Assembly: GCF_020150455.1 (NCBI RefSeq)
Contig: NZ_CP083740.1
Coordinates: forward strand, 5,601,001-5,665,000
Reading direction: 5' to 3'
From: Bremerella sp. TYQ1
Lineage (GTDB): Bacteria > Planctomycetota > Planctomycetia > Pirellulales > Pirellulaceae
DNA: 64,000 nt
Shown: piece after piece, positions 9,176-18,454 of the stretch
Layout of the letters: every line of letters starts with the position of its first letter
Position numbering within the stretch: the first letter of the stretch is position 1
Translations under genes and position numbers: made by a program
Notes under the pieces: model-generated
Seen by the model: only the letters and a program-made list of their open reading frames with translations
Told to the model about the DNA's origin: nothing
The model's database searches: none

Positions 9176-11206
9176 ATGTCTATCTCCACGACCAGTATTG
9201 AGCAATTATCGATCAACGCCATCCGTACGTTGTCCATGGATGCCGTCCAGCAAGCCAACAGTGGGCATCCCGGCACGCCAATGGCTCTGGCTCCTGTGGT
9301 CTACACGTTGTGGAACAAGCACCTGAATTACGATCCTGCCAATCCTCATTGGCATTCGCGAGATCGTTTCGTGCTGTCTTGCGGTCATGCTTCGATGCTG
9401 TTGTACAGCACTTTGCACGTGGCCGGCGTTAAGAAGGCAGACGGTTCGAGCGAACCATCGATCACTCTCGACAACATCCGCAACTTCCGCCAGCTGCACA
9501 GCCCATGTGCCGGCCACCCCGAAGTTCACGAAGCTGCTGGTATCGAAACGACGACCGGGCCGCTCGGCCAGGGCGTTGCCAACAGTGTTGGTATGGCGAT
9601 CGCCGGCAAATGGCAGGAAGCTCGCTTTGGCGACATGTTCGGCTACGACGTCTACGCTCTTTGTAGCGATGGCGACTTGATGGAAGGCATCGCCACCGAA
9701 GCTGCGTCGACGGCCGGTCACTTGAAGCTGTCGAACCTCTGCTGGATTTACGACGACAACAAGATCACCATCGAAGGCGACACCGATCTCGCGTTCACCG
9801 AAGACATCCCTGGTAAGTTCCGTGCCATGGGTTGGCACGTGATCGATATCGAAGACGCGAACGATATCGACGCGTTGGATAAAGCGTTTGCCGAATTCAA
9901 GCAAACCACCGACAAGCCGACCATGATTGTCGTGCATAGCATCATTGCTTGGGGTGCTCCGACCAAGGCCAACACCCACGGTGCTCACGGTGCTCCACTG
10001 GGTGACGACGAAATTTCGGCCACCAAGGAAGCTTACGGTTGGACGTACGGCAAGTTTGAAGTTCCTGCCGAAGTCTACGAACACTTCAACGCCAACCTTG
10101 GTGCTCGCGGTGCCGAAGCCAAAGCGAAGTGGGATTCTGACTTCGAAGCTTACGGCAAGGAAAACGCAGAAAAGGCTGCCACTTGGTCGTCGATCATGTC
10201 GGGCGAACTTCCTGAAGGTTGGGACTCCGACATTCCAACGTTCCCTGCCGATGCCAAGGGCGTTGCCACGCGTGCTTCCAGCGGCAAAGTGCTTAATGCC
10301 ATTGCCGAAAAAGTTCCTGGATTGCTTGGCGGTTCGGCTGACTTGGAACCTTCGACCAAAACCGGTTTGAAGTTTGATGGGGCTGGCGACTTCGAGCCAG
10401 GCACCTACTGTGGACGTAACTTCCACTTCGGTATCCGTGAACATGCCATGGCTGCCATCGGCAACGGCATGGCTCTTTGCGGACTGCGTCCTTACGTTTC
10501 GACGTTCTTCGTGTTCAGCGACTACCTGCGTCCATCGCTCCGTTTGTCGGCGATCATGCACGCACCGGTTCTTTACATCTTCACGCACGACTCGATCGGT
10601 GTCGGTGAAGATGGTCCAACCCACCAGCCGGTTGAGCACCTCGCCGCTTTGCGTGCGATTCCTAACGTTGCTATCTTCCGTCCTGGCGACTCAAATGAAG
10701 TCGGTGCTTGTTACAAGACGGCCCTGCAGCTGAACGATCGTCCTTCGGTCTTGGTCCTCACGCGTCAGAACCTGCCAACGCTCGATCGCTCGAAGTATGC
10801 CTGCTCAGGCAACTCGTCGAAGGGTGCTTACACCATCGCCGATTGCGAAGGTACGCCGGAAGTGTTGCTGATGGGTACCGGTAGCGAGCTTTCGCTGGTC
10901 ATCGACGCGTACGAAAAGCTGACCGCTGAAGGCGTCAAAGCTCGTGCCATCAGCGTTCCTTGCTTGGAGTTGTTCTACGAGCAAGATGCCGAATACCAGA
11001 AGGAAGTCATGCCATGCGAAGTGACGGCTCGCGTCGCTGTGGAAGCTGGCCTTCGTCAGTCTTGGGATCGCCTGCTTGGCTTCCAAGGTGAATTCGTTGG
11101 CATGAAGAGCTTCGGTGCCAGTGCTCCTGCCGAAGAGCTCTTCAAGCACTTCGGTATCACGACCGATCACGTCGTCGAAGCGGCTAAGAAGTCAATGGGC
11201 AAGTAA
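9176..11206 (+). CDS. tkt: Transketolase
   Basis: Transfers two-carbon ketol units between sugar phosphates in the pentose phosphate pathway, using thiamine diphosphate. The 676-residue protein has the normal full length and layout: N-terminal NAIRTLSMDAVQQANSGHPGTPM, the thiamine-diphosphate and magnesium motif SDGDLMEGIATEAASTAGH through the conserved DDN, the catalytic-Glu region FHFGIREHAMAAIGNG, and the C-terminal domain near EVLLMGTGSELSLV. A strong terminator follows, so it is probably a single-gene unit. Besides central metabolism, it could link to the one-carbon genes later in the window through formaldehyde or pentose phosphate handling (inference). Confidence 0.97.
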   Translation: MSISTTSIEQLSINAIRTLSMDAVQQANSGHPGTPMALAPVVYTLWNKHLNYDPANPHWHSRDRFVLSCGHASMLLYSTLHVAGVKKADGSSEPSITLDNIRNFRQLHSPCAGHPEVHEAAGIETTTGPLGQGVANSVGMAIAGKWQEARFGDMFGYDVYALCSDGDLMEGIATEAASTAGHLKLSNLCWIYDDNKITIEGDTDLAFTEDIPGKFRAMGWHVIDIEDANDIDALDKAFAEFKQTTDKPTMIVVHSIIAWGAPTKANTHGAHGAPLGDDEISATKEAYGWTYGKFEVPAEVYEHFNANLGARGAEAKAKWDSDFEAYGKENAEKAATWSSIMSGELPEGWDSDIPTFPADAKGVATRASSGKVLNAIAEKVPGLLGGSADLEPSTKTGLKFDGAGDFEPGTYCGRNFHFGIREHAMAAIGNGMALCGLRPYVSTFFVFSDYLRPSLRLSAIMHAPVLYIFTHDSIGVGEDGPTHQPVEHLAALRAIPNVAIFRPGDSNEVGACYKTALQLNDRPSVLVLTRQNLPTLDRSKYACSGNSSKGAYTIADCEGTPEVLLMGTGSELSLVIDAYEKLTAEGVKARAISVPCLELFYEQDAEYQKEVMPCEVTARVAVEAGLRQSWDRLLGFQGEFVGMKSFGASAPAEELFKHFGITTDHVVEAAKKSMGK

Positions 11207-11235
11207 CCGCCCGAACGCTTATAACCTGACTAACG

Positions 11236-11268
11236 GAAACCCCCTCCAGATATGGTGGGGGTTTCTTC
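11236..11268 (+). terminator. Intrinsic terminator after tkt
   Basis: Outer stem GAAACCCCC (11236-11244) pairs with GGGGGTTTC (11257-11265), with an inner CCA/TGG pairing across one mismatch. It lies 30 bases after the tkt stop. Confidence 0.8.
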
Positions 11269-11356
11269 ATGCGCTGTTACCACCGACAAAACCGGTAGAA
11301 CCGTCAAAATCAGACGCAGAAGGGGACTGCACTTTGCCGCAGTCTTTTCCCCGTTT

Positions 11357-11385
11357 TTGACCGGGCGCATGTCCTAACCTATAGA
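11357..11385 (+). promoter_or_regulatory. Putative sigma70-type promoter for the coiled-coil gene
   Basis: TTGACC (11357-11362), a 17-base spacer and TATAGA (11380-11385), about 100 bases before the ATG at 11486. The same TTGACC-N17-TATAG pattern occurs at 25249-25277, which strengthens both. Confidence 0.55.
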
Positions 11386-11485
11386 ACAGTAGGTCGTTCC
11401 GCGCAACCGATTGGCAGCCGTGCGGACACCATGAGAAAACGCATGAAGTAGTGGACACGTCTCATTTAATGAAATCGATCAGGAC

Positions 11486-13825
11486 ATGGACGGCGTAAAT
11501 TCCCATTCTCACGAAATCGCGAATTTGGAAGAGATTGCGAGCAAGGCCTCTTTGCAACGAGAGCGTGCGCGTGAATTCCTAGAGCGTCATCGCCAAGGTG
11601 TTCACGAAATTGAGCAACGTATTTCGCAGCAACTGAAGCAGATCTCGCAGGGGCTTGTCGATAAAGAAGGCCACCTGAACAATCGTTCTTCCGAAGTCGA
11701 AGCATCCGTATCGCAACTGGAAAACCAGTCGAAGGAGCTGTCTGCTTCTCTCGAAGCATTGCAAGCGCGGGAACAGTCTCTTGAAAACGAACTAGGCCGA
11801 TTCGAGAAGGAAAAGGGGAATCACTCCGCATGGGAAGCAGAGCGAAGTGAACTGCATGCCGCGAAAGATCGACTTCATGCCGAACTGAAATCGGCCAACG
11901 AAGCCAAAGCATCGCTCCAGCAAGAGATTCTTGATCAGCAGTCCAAGCATAGCGAAGCGCTGAAGAACCTTCAGGCCGCACAGCAAAATGGCCAGGCAGC
12001 CGAAGAGCTGCAAAATCAGCTCAATGGCCGCATTGCCGACTTGGAAAAACAGCTTTCCGATGTATCCGCCGAACGAGATGGCGTAAGGGGAGAGCTCGAC
12101 GGTGTACGAGCAGAGCTGCACGGTGTACGCTCTGAATTAGACGGCGTACGGCAGTCGGCACAGCAGCAAGCCGATCGCGTAGGGCAACTGGAAGGCGAAC
12201 TGGCAAATGCTCAAAATCACGCTGGTCAACTGACGGGCCAAGTAGAATCGCTTCAAGGCGAGAAAGCCAAATTCGAGCAAGATCTTCAGTCGGTCCAATC
12301 GCAAAATGCGGATCTGGAAGGACGACTTCAGGAAGAAAAACTTCGCGCCGACGAACTCGCAGGCAAACTTCAGCTTGCCGAACAGCAGCGAGACGAAGCG
12401 AACGCCCAGCTCTCTCAGTCGGACTCCGAGCAAGGTCAACAGCTCGCCGAACTTCAGACACAGCTACAAGCCGCACAGTCTTCGGCGAAAGAATTCGAAG
12501 GGGCAAAAGCAAAGCTGTCCGAGGAAGTTCAACAACTTCAATCGCAGCTGGAAACAGTGAAGTCGCAAAGCGTGGATGCCTCCGAGCTTAGTGCCAAGCA
12601 GGCCGAGTTCGAGAAGTCGCTGGCGCAGAAAGACGGAGAGCTACAAAAGCTCGGCGAACAGCTCAAAACCATCGAACAAGAACGCGATTCGGCCCGGCAG
12701 CAACTAGAGCAGTCGCACGAGTCAGGCGAAGCACTTGCACTTCTGGAAGAAGAACTTCATCACCTGAAAGCCGAGCGTGACGAGCTGGCTGAAAAGCTCG
12801 AAAAACGTCAGGCAGAGCATGGTGATTTGAGCGATTCGCAAGAAGAATTGCGAGTTGAAAATCAATCGCTCAAAAAGCAGATCGAAGATGTCCAGAGCGA
12901 ACTGGAAAGCCAGTTGGCTGCATCGCAAGTCGCACTGTCGCAGGCCCGTTCGGATCACGAGCAAAGCCGAGAGCAAGTTGGCAATCTTCGTCGTCAGTTG
13001 GAATCGCTGCAAGAAGAAACAGCTAAGCTGCAAAGTGAAAATGAGCAGCTGAAAACCGACGGGGGCGAAGGAGCAAGCGACGAAGCGTTCGTGCAGCTTC
13101 GTCAGGAACGTGATTCACTGCTAGAGAAAATTAGCGATCTCAAATATCAGATCGAAGCAGGTGGAATTCCGGACGACGAGCGCGTCGAGTCGCTGGAAAG
13201 CCGTCTGCAGCTTACGCTGGACGATCTCAAAGAGCTCAAGAAGGAAAACGCCAAACTGGCGAAAGACCTGGAAGCGGCGAAGAAGTCTGGTGCCAGCAAT
13301 GCGGTCGACGATTCTGGCAGCGACTGGGAAGCGACCAAGCGTCGTATGCTGGCTCAGTTGGAAGCAGAATTCGACGAGCACGACGAAGAAGAAGCTGCCG
13401 AGCGTCTCTCGATTCAAGAGGCAATCGAGAGTGGAAACGCAGCTGTTGCAGCGAAAGAGCAAGAGATTGAAGAGCTTCGGCAGCAGCTGGAAGAATTAGA
13501 ATCGAGTGCCAACGAATCAGGCGTCGCTCACGGTGCCAACGCGATTGCCCAACTGTTGGACCAGGATGAACTGATCGCCCAGGAACGCGAGAACCTGAAA
13601 ACGCTGCAAGAGCAGTGGAAAGAGAAGCTGCGTAAAGCGGAGGTCGACATCTCGGTCGAGCGAGCCAAGATCGCACGTGACCGGGCCGAACTGGAAGAAA
13701 AGATCTCGCAGCTTGAGTCTGAAAAAGCCAAACTGTCCAAGGCGTCGCCTGCGAAACCAGGAAACGATAAGCCTGCGAAGGGGAATTGGCTTTCGCGATT
13801 GGGCCTGAAAGAAGGGGACGGCTAG
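11486..13825 (+). CDS. Very long coiled-coil protein of unknown function
   Basis: A 779-residue protein that is almost entirely predicted coiled coil: heptad patterns rich in E, Q, L, A and K run from about residue 10 to 755 with few prolines. Residues 198-223 hold four near-identical heptads of the type DGVRxEL. The basic C-terminus ends in SPAKPGNDKPAKGNWLSRLGLKEGDG, with no transmembrane segment or signal peptide, so it is probably cytoplasmic or cytoskeleton-associated. It resembles SMC/filament-type coiled coils in composition only; there is no ATPase head, so SMC is excluded. The gene stands alone with its own promoter candidate. Function unknown. Confidence 0.8.
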   Translation: MDGVNSHSHEIANLEEIASKASLQRERAREFLERHRQGVHEIEQRISQQLKQISQGLVDKEGHLNNRSSEVEASVSQLENQSKELSASLEALQAREQSLENELGRFEKEKGNHSAWEAERSELHAAKDRLHAELKSANEAKASLQQEILDQQSKHSEALKNLQAAQQNGQAAEELQNQLNGRIADLEKQLSDVSAERDGVRGELDGVRAELHGVRSELDGVRQSAQQQADRVGQLEGELANAQNHAGQLTGQVESLQGEKAKFEQDLQSVQSQNADLEGRLQEEKLRADELAGKLQLAEQQRDEANAQLSQSDSEQGQQLAELQTQLQAAQSSAKEFEGAKAKLSEEVQQLQSQLETVKSQSVDASELSAKQAEFEKSLAQKDGELQKLGEQLKTIEQERDSARQQLEQSHESGEALALLEEELHHLKAERDELAEKLEKRQAEHGDLSDSQEELRVENQSLKKQIEDVQSELESQLAASQVALSQARSDHEQSREQVGNLRRQLESLQEETAKLQSENEQLKTDGGEGASDEAFVQLRQERDSLLEKISDLKYQIEAGGIPDDERVESLESRLQLTLDDLKELKKENAKLAKDLEAAKKSGASNAVDDSGSDWEATKRRMLAQLEAEFDEHDEEEAAERLSIQEAIESGNAAVAAKEQEIEELRQQLEELESSANESGVAHGANAIAQLLDQDELIAQERENLKTLQEQWKEKLRKAEVDISVERAKIARDRAELEEKISQLESEKAKLSKASPAKPGNDKPAKGNWLSRLGLKEGDG

Positions 13826-13968
13826 GCATTATCGCCGCCGAAAGGCCCCCAATCAGCGGGTATTCGCAGCCGAAATGGGCTAGTAACCACGCTGTGAAAT
13901 CGTAGGATGGTAAACTTTCCGCCGCGTTCAGAAATATGCGGCATCAGAGTGACTTCATTGCGAGCTCT

Positions 13969-14349
13969 ATGTCCAAGTTTACGCATCACATATTCGTCTG
14001 CAACAAATGCAAGCCGCCCAAGCATCTTCGCGATGGCAAATCGCACGACTCGGGTAAGATCCGCGCCGCCCTCAAGAAAGAGATCAAGCGTCTCGGCTTG
14101 AAAGCACAAGTGCGTGCCAACGATTCAGGTTGTCTCGATCAGTGCGACGACGGTCAAGTGATCGTGATCTATCCGCAAGCAATTTGGTATGGCGGAGTTA
14201 CGGAAGCAGACGTCGAGCGAATCATCCACGAAACGATTCTCGAGGGAAAGATTTTGGAAGATTTGCAGATTCCCAGCGAAAAACTGAGATGTGGCAAGGC
14301 GGCGAAGAAAGCCGATTCGGCACCCTCTGCCCCTTCCACTTCGAGTTAG
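13969..14349 (+). CDS. Thioredoxin-like [2Fe-2S] ferredoxin
   Basis: A 126-residue protein starting SKFTHHIFVCNKCKP, with a second cysteine pair in DSGCLDQCDDGQVIVIYPQAIWYGGVTEADVERIIHE. This is the pattern of the thioredoxin-fold [2Fe-2S] ferredoxins, whose cluster is held by four cysteines. An electron-transfer role is likely; partners are unknown. The ATG at 13969 is preferred since it begins just before the first strand. A Ser/Pro/Ala tail closes the protein. The stop is 12 bases before trkA, so it is probably in the same operon. Confidence 0.87.
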   Translation: MSKFTHHIFVCNKCKPPKHLRDGKSHDSGKIRAALKKEIKRLGLKAQVRANDSGCLDQCDDGQVIVIYPQAIWYGGVTEADVERIIHETILEGKILEDLQIPSEKLRCGKAAKKADSAPSAPSTSS

Positions 14350-14361
14350 AGGCGGCTATCC

Positions 14362-15705
14362 ATGCGAATCGTTATCTTAGGTGCAGGCACTGTCGGAACG
14401 TGGATCGCGGACTTGCTCTGTCGAAACAACCACAGCGTGACGGTGGTCGAATCGAATTCGGATCACGTCCGTTCCATCAATGCGGAACTTGATATCCGTG
14501 CCATTCATGGTTCCGCTTCCGAATCGGCGATTCTGTTTCAAGCGGGCATTATCGGCTGCGATCTTTGCCTGGCGGTGACAGGGGATGACGAAGTCAACAT
14601 TGTCGCGGCAAGTATGGCGAAAGCGATGGGAGCTCGTCGAAGCGTGGCACGTGTTTACGGTCGCGTCTTCCGCGACTTGAGCACCTTCGATTACCAGCGT
14701 CACTTTCATATCGACCGGTTCCTGAGTCTCGAGCATCTTTCGGCAGTCGAGTTCGTCCGCGCGATTCGCTCCCCTGGAAGCGCCGTGCTGGAAAACTTCG
14801 CTCGCGGCGAGCTGGAAGTTCAGGAGATCATCTGTGACGATCCTGCCCCAGCGATCGGCAAACCATTGAAAGAGGTGAAGCTGCCTAAGGGAGTTCGTGT
14901 CGGCACGATCCAGCGGCAAGGGAAAACCTGGATCGCCGGAGCAGGCGACTCGATTGAAGTGGGAGATCACATCACGCTGATCGGAACCCGCGAAGAGATT
15001 GACTCGGTCAAAGCCAAATTCCAAGTCAAAGCAACTCCGATTCGCTCCGTTGTGATTGCTGGTGGTGGCGAGACCGGCCTGGCACTCGCTCGTATGCTGG
15101 AAGGCCAGCGATACCATGTCACGCTCATGGAAGAGAACATGGAACGCTGCGAGTTTCTCGCACGTTTGCTCGAGCACACCACGGTGGTTCACGCCGATGC
15201 GACGCGTCGTGCGATCTTGGAAGAGGAACGCGTCGGCAACATGGATGTGTTCGTCACTTGCACCGGCGACGACGAAAACAACATTATGGCGTGCGTTGAA
15301 GCTCGTGAAATTGGGGCTCGCGAATGTATGGCCATTGTCCAGCGTCCAGACTACGCGAACGTGGTCGAGAAGCTGGGCATTAACCTGGCCGTCAGTCCGC
15401 GAAATGTGGTCGCCCGCCAGGTGCTGGGGCTGCTCAATAGTGGGCCGATCATCTCGAAGAAAAATCTACCTGGCGGTGGTATCGCGATCGTCGAATTTGA
15501 AGTCATGGAAGGTGTCATCGCCACCGAGCATGTCATCGCCAACTTAAAGCTTCCGCCGCACTGTTTGATCGCCGCGATCATGAGCTCCGACTACGTGCGC
15601 GTTGCCTCGGCAGACGATCGACTAGCCCCCGGCGACACAGTGGTTGTGCTCGTCGAAGAGTCGGCACTCGACGCGGTCGTCAAGTTGTTTGAAGAGCAAT
15701 CGTAG
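14362..15705 (+). CDS. trkA: Trk system potassium uptake protein TrkA (NAD-binding regulator)
   Basis: Peripheral cytoplasmic subunit that binds NAD(H) or ATP and gates TrkH. The 447-residue protein has the doubled arrangement typical of TrkA: RCK_N domain with MRIVILGAGTVGTWIA (GxGxxG), RCK_C domain with VGTIQRQGKTWIAGAGDSIEVGDHITLIG, then a second RCK_N with VVIAGGGETGLALARML and a second RCK_C with TVVVLVEESALDAVVKLF. It lies directly upstream of trkH, with 54 bases between. Confidence 0.96.
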   Translation: MRIVILGAGTVGTWIADLLCRNNHSVTVVESNSDHVRSINAELDIRAIHGSASESAILFQAGIIGCDLCLAVTGDDEVNIVAASMAKAMGARRSVARVYGRVFRDLSTFDYQRHFHIDRFLSLEHLSAVEFVRAIRSPGSAVLENFARGELEVQEIICDDPAPAIGKPLKEVKLPKGVRVGTIQRQGKTWIAGAGDSIEVGDHITLIGTREEIDSVKAKFQVKATPIRSVVIAGGGETGLALARMLEGQRYHVTLMEENMERCEFLARLLEHTTVVHADATRRAILEEERVGNMDVFVTCTGDDENNIMACVEAREIGARECMAIVQRPDYANVVEKLGINLAVSPRNVVARQVLGLLNSGPIISKKNLPGGGIAIVEFEVMEGVIATEHVIANLKLPPHCLIAAIMSSDYVRVASADDRLAPGDTVVVLVEESALDAVVKLFEEQS

Positions 15706-15759
15706 TTTTCCACGTTATTCGTTCACGCATACCTTTGGCAATCTCCAACTAGCTGCATC

Positions 15760-17670
15760 ATGAACTATCGCCTGGTGTGCCGACTGCTCTCGATCGTCTG
15801 CCTGATTATTGGCGTGACGATGATCTTTAGCCTTCCTTGGGCATGGCCGGTCATTGGTCATCGAACGGACGAAGACTTCCAGAAATTCGAGCTTCACGGT
15901 TTTCTGGGGCTCATCTATTCCATCTTGTTCAGCATTATTTGTTGGGCGGTGTTGTGGCGCATTGGACGTACTGCCAAAGGGGAACTGTATCGCCGAGAAG
16001 CGATGGCGGTCGTGGGACTTAGCTGGTTGGTCGCGACCGTCCTGGGGGCGATGCCATTTTTGTTGTCCGGCTCTTGCAACAAGTTGGCTGTCCGCTTGTT
16101 TGAATCCAGCGAGCACGCACCTCAAGTCTACGGCGACGAGGTATCGCCACTTTCGCTCGATCAATATGCGCTTGTGCATTCGCTGGTCCAAGCTGGCGCG
16201 CGGGGACTTCCCGGCATCAAGTTGGCCGAGCAGTATGAAGCCAAAGTCCGCGTACTCAGTAAGGGAGAACCGCCGCAACGACCGTACGATGAAGTCTTGT
16301 CGGAACTTCGTGAACTGCCACATTGGCGCGGCGCGTTGTTGGAACCGGGCGAAGAGCCAGACGCCCCGCTCGGACGGCGCGACAACTTTCGTGTGCGGGC
16401 TGTTCCGATGAACATCGCCGACGCGTTGTTCGAGTCACAATCAGGATTTAGTACCACCGGCGCGACCGTCATTGCCGACTTGGAAGATCCTGTCAGCCTA
16501 CCGCACTGCATCTTGTTCTGGCGGAGCAGTACGCACTTCCTGGGCGGTCTCGGGATCATCGTGCTCTTTGTGGTGATTCTTGGCCAAGGCTCCGCTGGCA
16601 AGGCTCTCATGCGGAACGAAATGCCAGGTCCCAGCAAGGAAGGTTCTCACTCGCGAATGCAGCACACCGCTTGGATGTTCGCTGGTTTGTACTGCGGATT
16701 GAATCTGGTGCTGACTGTGTTGCTGTGGCTGTTGGGGATGAACTTTTTCGACGCCGTTTGCCATGCGTTTGGAACGCTCGCGACCGGCGGATTCAGCACG
16801 TACAACTCCAGCCTGGGGCATTTCGTGCAAGCCGATCCCGTCAGTGGTGCTTGGATTGAATACGTCGTGATCGTTTTCATGACGTTGGCTGGCACCAATT
16901 TCACGCTGCTCTACTTCATGATGTTCGGCCAGGCGAGTCGGCTGTTCAAAGATATCGAATGGCGTTACTACATCGGCATCATCGTCGTTGTGACGGCTGC
17001 CGTGATGACGTTTGGAATGGTCTACGACGATTTCGTGATCGACCCCGAGACCTCTGTCTTCAACGAGTTCCTATATGCACTGCGGTATGGGCTGTTTCAA
17101 GTCGTGTCCATCATCACCACTACCGGTTACGGCACCCACGACTTTGATCAGTGGAATAGCTTCGGCCGTGGGGTGCTGTTTTTGTTGATGTTTGTCGGCG
17201 GCTGTGCAGGCAGTACCGGCGGCGGTTTGAAGGTGATTCGCCATATCTTGTTTCACAAGATTCTCTTTCTGCAGCTCGAAAAGTCTTACCATCCCACCGT
17301 GGTGCGACCGCTCCGTTTAGGAGGCCGCCCGGTCGACGATCCTGATCTGCAAACGAACATTTTGATCTACTTTTCGTTGATTCTCGTGTTGTTTGTCTTT
17401 GGCTGGCTGGCGATTGTCACGCTCGAACCTGATTCGACGTGGGGTGCTTCGGAAGAACACATCGAACACAAGCTGATCGATAGCGCAACTGCCGTTGCGG
17501 CAACGCTCAACAATGTCGGTCCAGGACTCGGTATCATCGGTGCCACGCAGAACTACGCCTATTTCACCTGGTGGACGAAACTGCTTTTCACGGCGTTAAT
17601 GATGATCGGTCGACTGGAAATCTTCGCAGTCTTGGTGCTATTCATCCCTCGATTCTGGCGTTCTCGGTAG
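15760..17670 (+). CDS. trkH: TrkH-family potassium channel subunit with a large N-terminal insert
   Basis: Membrane potassium-conducting partner of TrkA. Four pore-loop filter regions of the SKT superfamily are visible in order: GFSTTGATV (about 229), TLATGGFST, ITTTGYGT and ATLNNVGPG, with the expected pairs of membrane helices between them. At 636 residues it is about 150 longer than common TrkH proteins. The extra length sits at residues 106-217, between an early MPFLLSG and the first pore region NIADALFESQSGF; the insert is hydrophilic and probably on the outer face. It is translated after trkA. Confidence 0.93.
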   Translation: MNYRLVCRLLSIVCLIIGVTMIFSLPWAWPVIGHRTDEDFQKFELHGFLGLIYSILFSIICWAVLWRIGRTAKGELYRREAMAVVGLSWLVATVLGAMPFLLSGSCNKLAVRLFESSEHAPQVYGDEVSPLSLDQYALVHSLVQAGARGLPGIKLAEQYEAKVRVLSKGEPPQRPYDEVLSELRELPHWRGALLEPGEEPDAPLGRRDNFRVRAVPMNIADALFESQSGFSTTGATVIADLEDPVSLPHCILFWRSSTHFLGGLGIIVLFVVILGQGSAGKALMRNEMPGPSKEGSHSRMQHTAWMFAGLYCGLNLVLTVLLWLLGMNFFDAVCHAFGTLATGGFSTYNSSLGHFVQADPVSGAWIEYVVIVFMTLAGTNFTLLYFMMFGQASRLFKDIEWRYYIGIIVVVTAAVMTFGMVYDDFVIDPETSVFNEFLYALRYGLFQVVSIITTTGYGTHDFDQWNSFGRGVLFLLMFVGGCAGSTGGGLKVIRHILFHKILFLQLEKSYHPTVVRPLRLGGRPVDDPDLQTNILIYFSLILVLFVFGWLAIVTLEPDSTWGASEEHIEHKLIDSATAVAATLNNVGPGLGIIGATQNYAYFTWWTKLLFTALMMIGRLEIFAVLVLFIPRFWRSR

Positions 17671-17716
17671 GAAAACCGCTGAAAACGCCTCTCTGGCGAC
17701 GGTCTCTTCCAAGTGC

Positions 17717-17745
17717 TTGCAAGGGATGCGACCTAGAATTTTAAT
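17717..17745 (+). promoter_or_regulatory. Putative sigma70-type promoter
   Basis: TTGCAA (17717-17722), a 17-base spacer and TTTAAT (17740-17745), giving a leader of about 30 bases before the ATG at 17784. Found by eye only. Confidence 0.4.
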
Positions 17746-17783
17746 AGTGTCTAACCTCCGCGCGCTTCCCCTGGAGATCCCTC

Positions 17784-18434
17784 ATGCGATTAGTGCCCAT
17801 CCTGATGCTGCTGGTACTCGGACTGTTTCCGGCCGATACCTTTGCCCAGCGTCGACAAAACCAGCCTCCCAAAGAAGAGCCGTTGAAGCTTCCTCCAGAT
17901 CCTCGTCTGGTGGAACTGCATCGCGAGTTCGTCACCAAAGCCGAAAAACTGGGAGACGAGTACGCGCGGAAGAAAGATTGGGAGAAAGCACGCATCGTCT
18001 TTGGCGAAGTCTTGAAGTTGGTCCCCAACTACAAGCCAGCGGTTGAAAAACTGAAGGTGATCAACGGCGAGCTCTCCAACGCCAACAAGAAGGTGGTTGT
18101 CATCGAAGCGAAAGATGGCTGGCAAGACACCGGGATCGATCTTGAAGAGGGAAGCCCTGTCGCGTTTCGCGTCGAAGGGGAATGGATGCTGGTTCACGTC
18201 AGCGATGCCAACGGCTTGGAAATCCCCAGAGAGATTCGCGACTTTAAGTTGGGATCGCTGATCGGAGTGATCGCCAAGTCGGCGACGCCTGACAAAGACA
18301 TGCGACCCTTCACTATCGGAACGCAAAAGCAGATGAGTGCTCCCGAATCAGGGCGGCTACTGCTGAAAATGCACGATGTGGTCAACGACGATAATCGTGG
18401 AACGGTTCGCGTTGAAATCTCGGGCAACTTCTAG
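17784..18434 (+). CDS. Secreted protein with TPR-like helices and a PA-IL/LecA-like beta-sandwich
   Basis: Signal peptide MRLVPILMLLVLGLFPADTFAQ (cleavage near residue 21). Residues 40-95 look like one helix-turn-helix repeat (EKLGDEYARKKDWEKARIVFGEVLKLVPNYKPAVEKL). Residues 105-216 match the pattern of the LecA/PA-IL-type galactose-binding fold common in planctomycetes: DGWQDTGIDLEEG, KLGSLIGVIAKS, PFTIGTQKQMSAPESGRLLLKMHD, NDDNRGTVRVEISG. It may bind sugars at the cell surface, but binding residues cannot be assigned. It sits 20 bases before the DASS carrier gene, so the two may share a transcript. Confidence 0.65.
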   Translation: MRLVPILMLLVLGLFPADTFAQRRQNQPPKEEPLKLPPDPRLVELHREFVTKAEKLGDEYARKKDWEKARIVFGEVLKLVPNYKPAVEKLKVINGELSNANKKVVVIEAKDGWQDTGIDLEEGSPVAFRVEGEWMLVHVSDANGLEIPREIRDFKLGSLIGVIAKSATPDKDMRPFTIGTQKQMSAPESGRLLLKMHDVVNDDNRGTVRVEISGNF

Positions 18435-18454
18435 TCAACGGAAAAGGATCTCCC

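Noticed and set aside
9206..10639. Long 477-codon antisense frame within transketolase
   Set aside because: A typical shadow frame of a codon-biased gene; the tkt frame is fully supported.
12077..12154. 21-bp direct repeats as a CRISPR array
   Set aside because: The repeats are contiguous, in frame and coding; there are no spacers.
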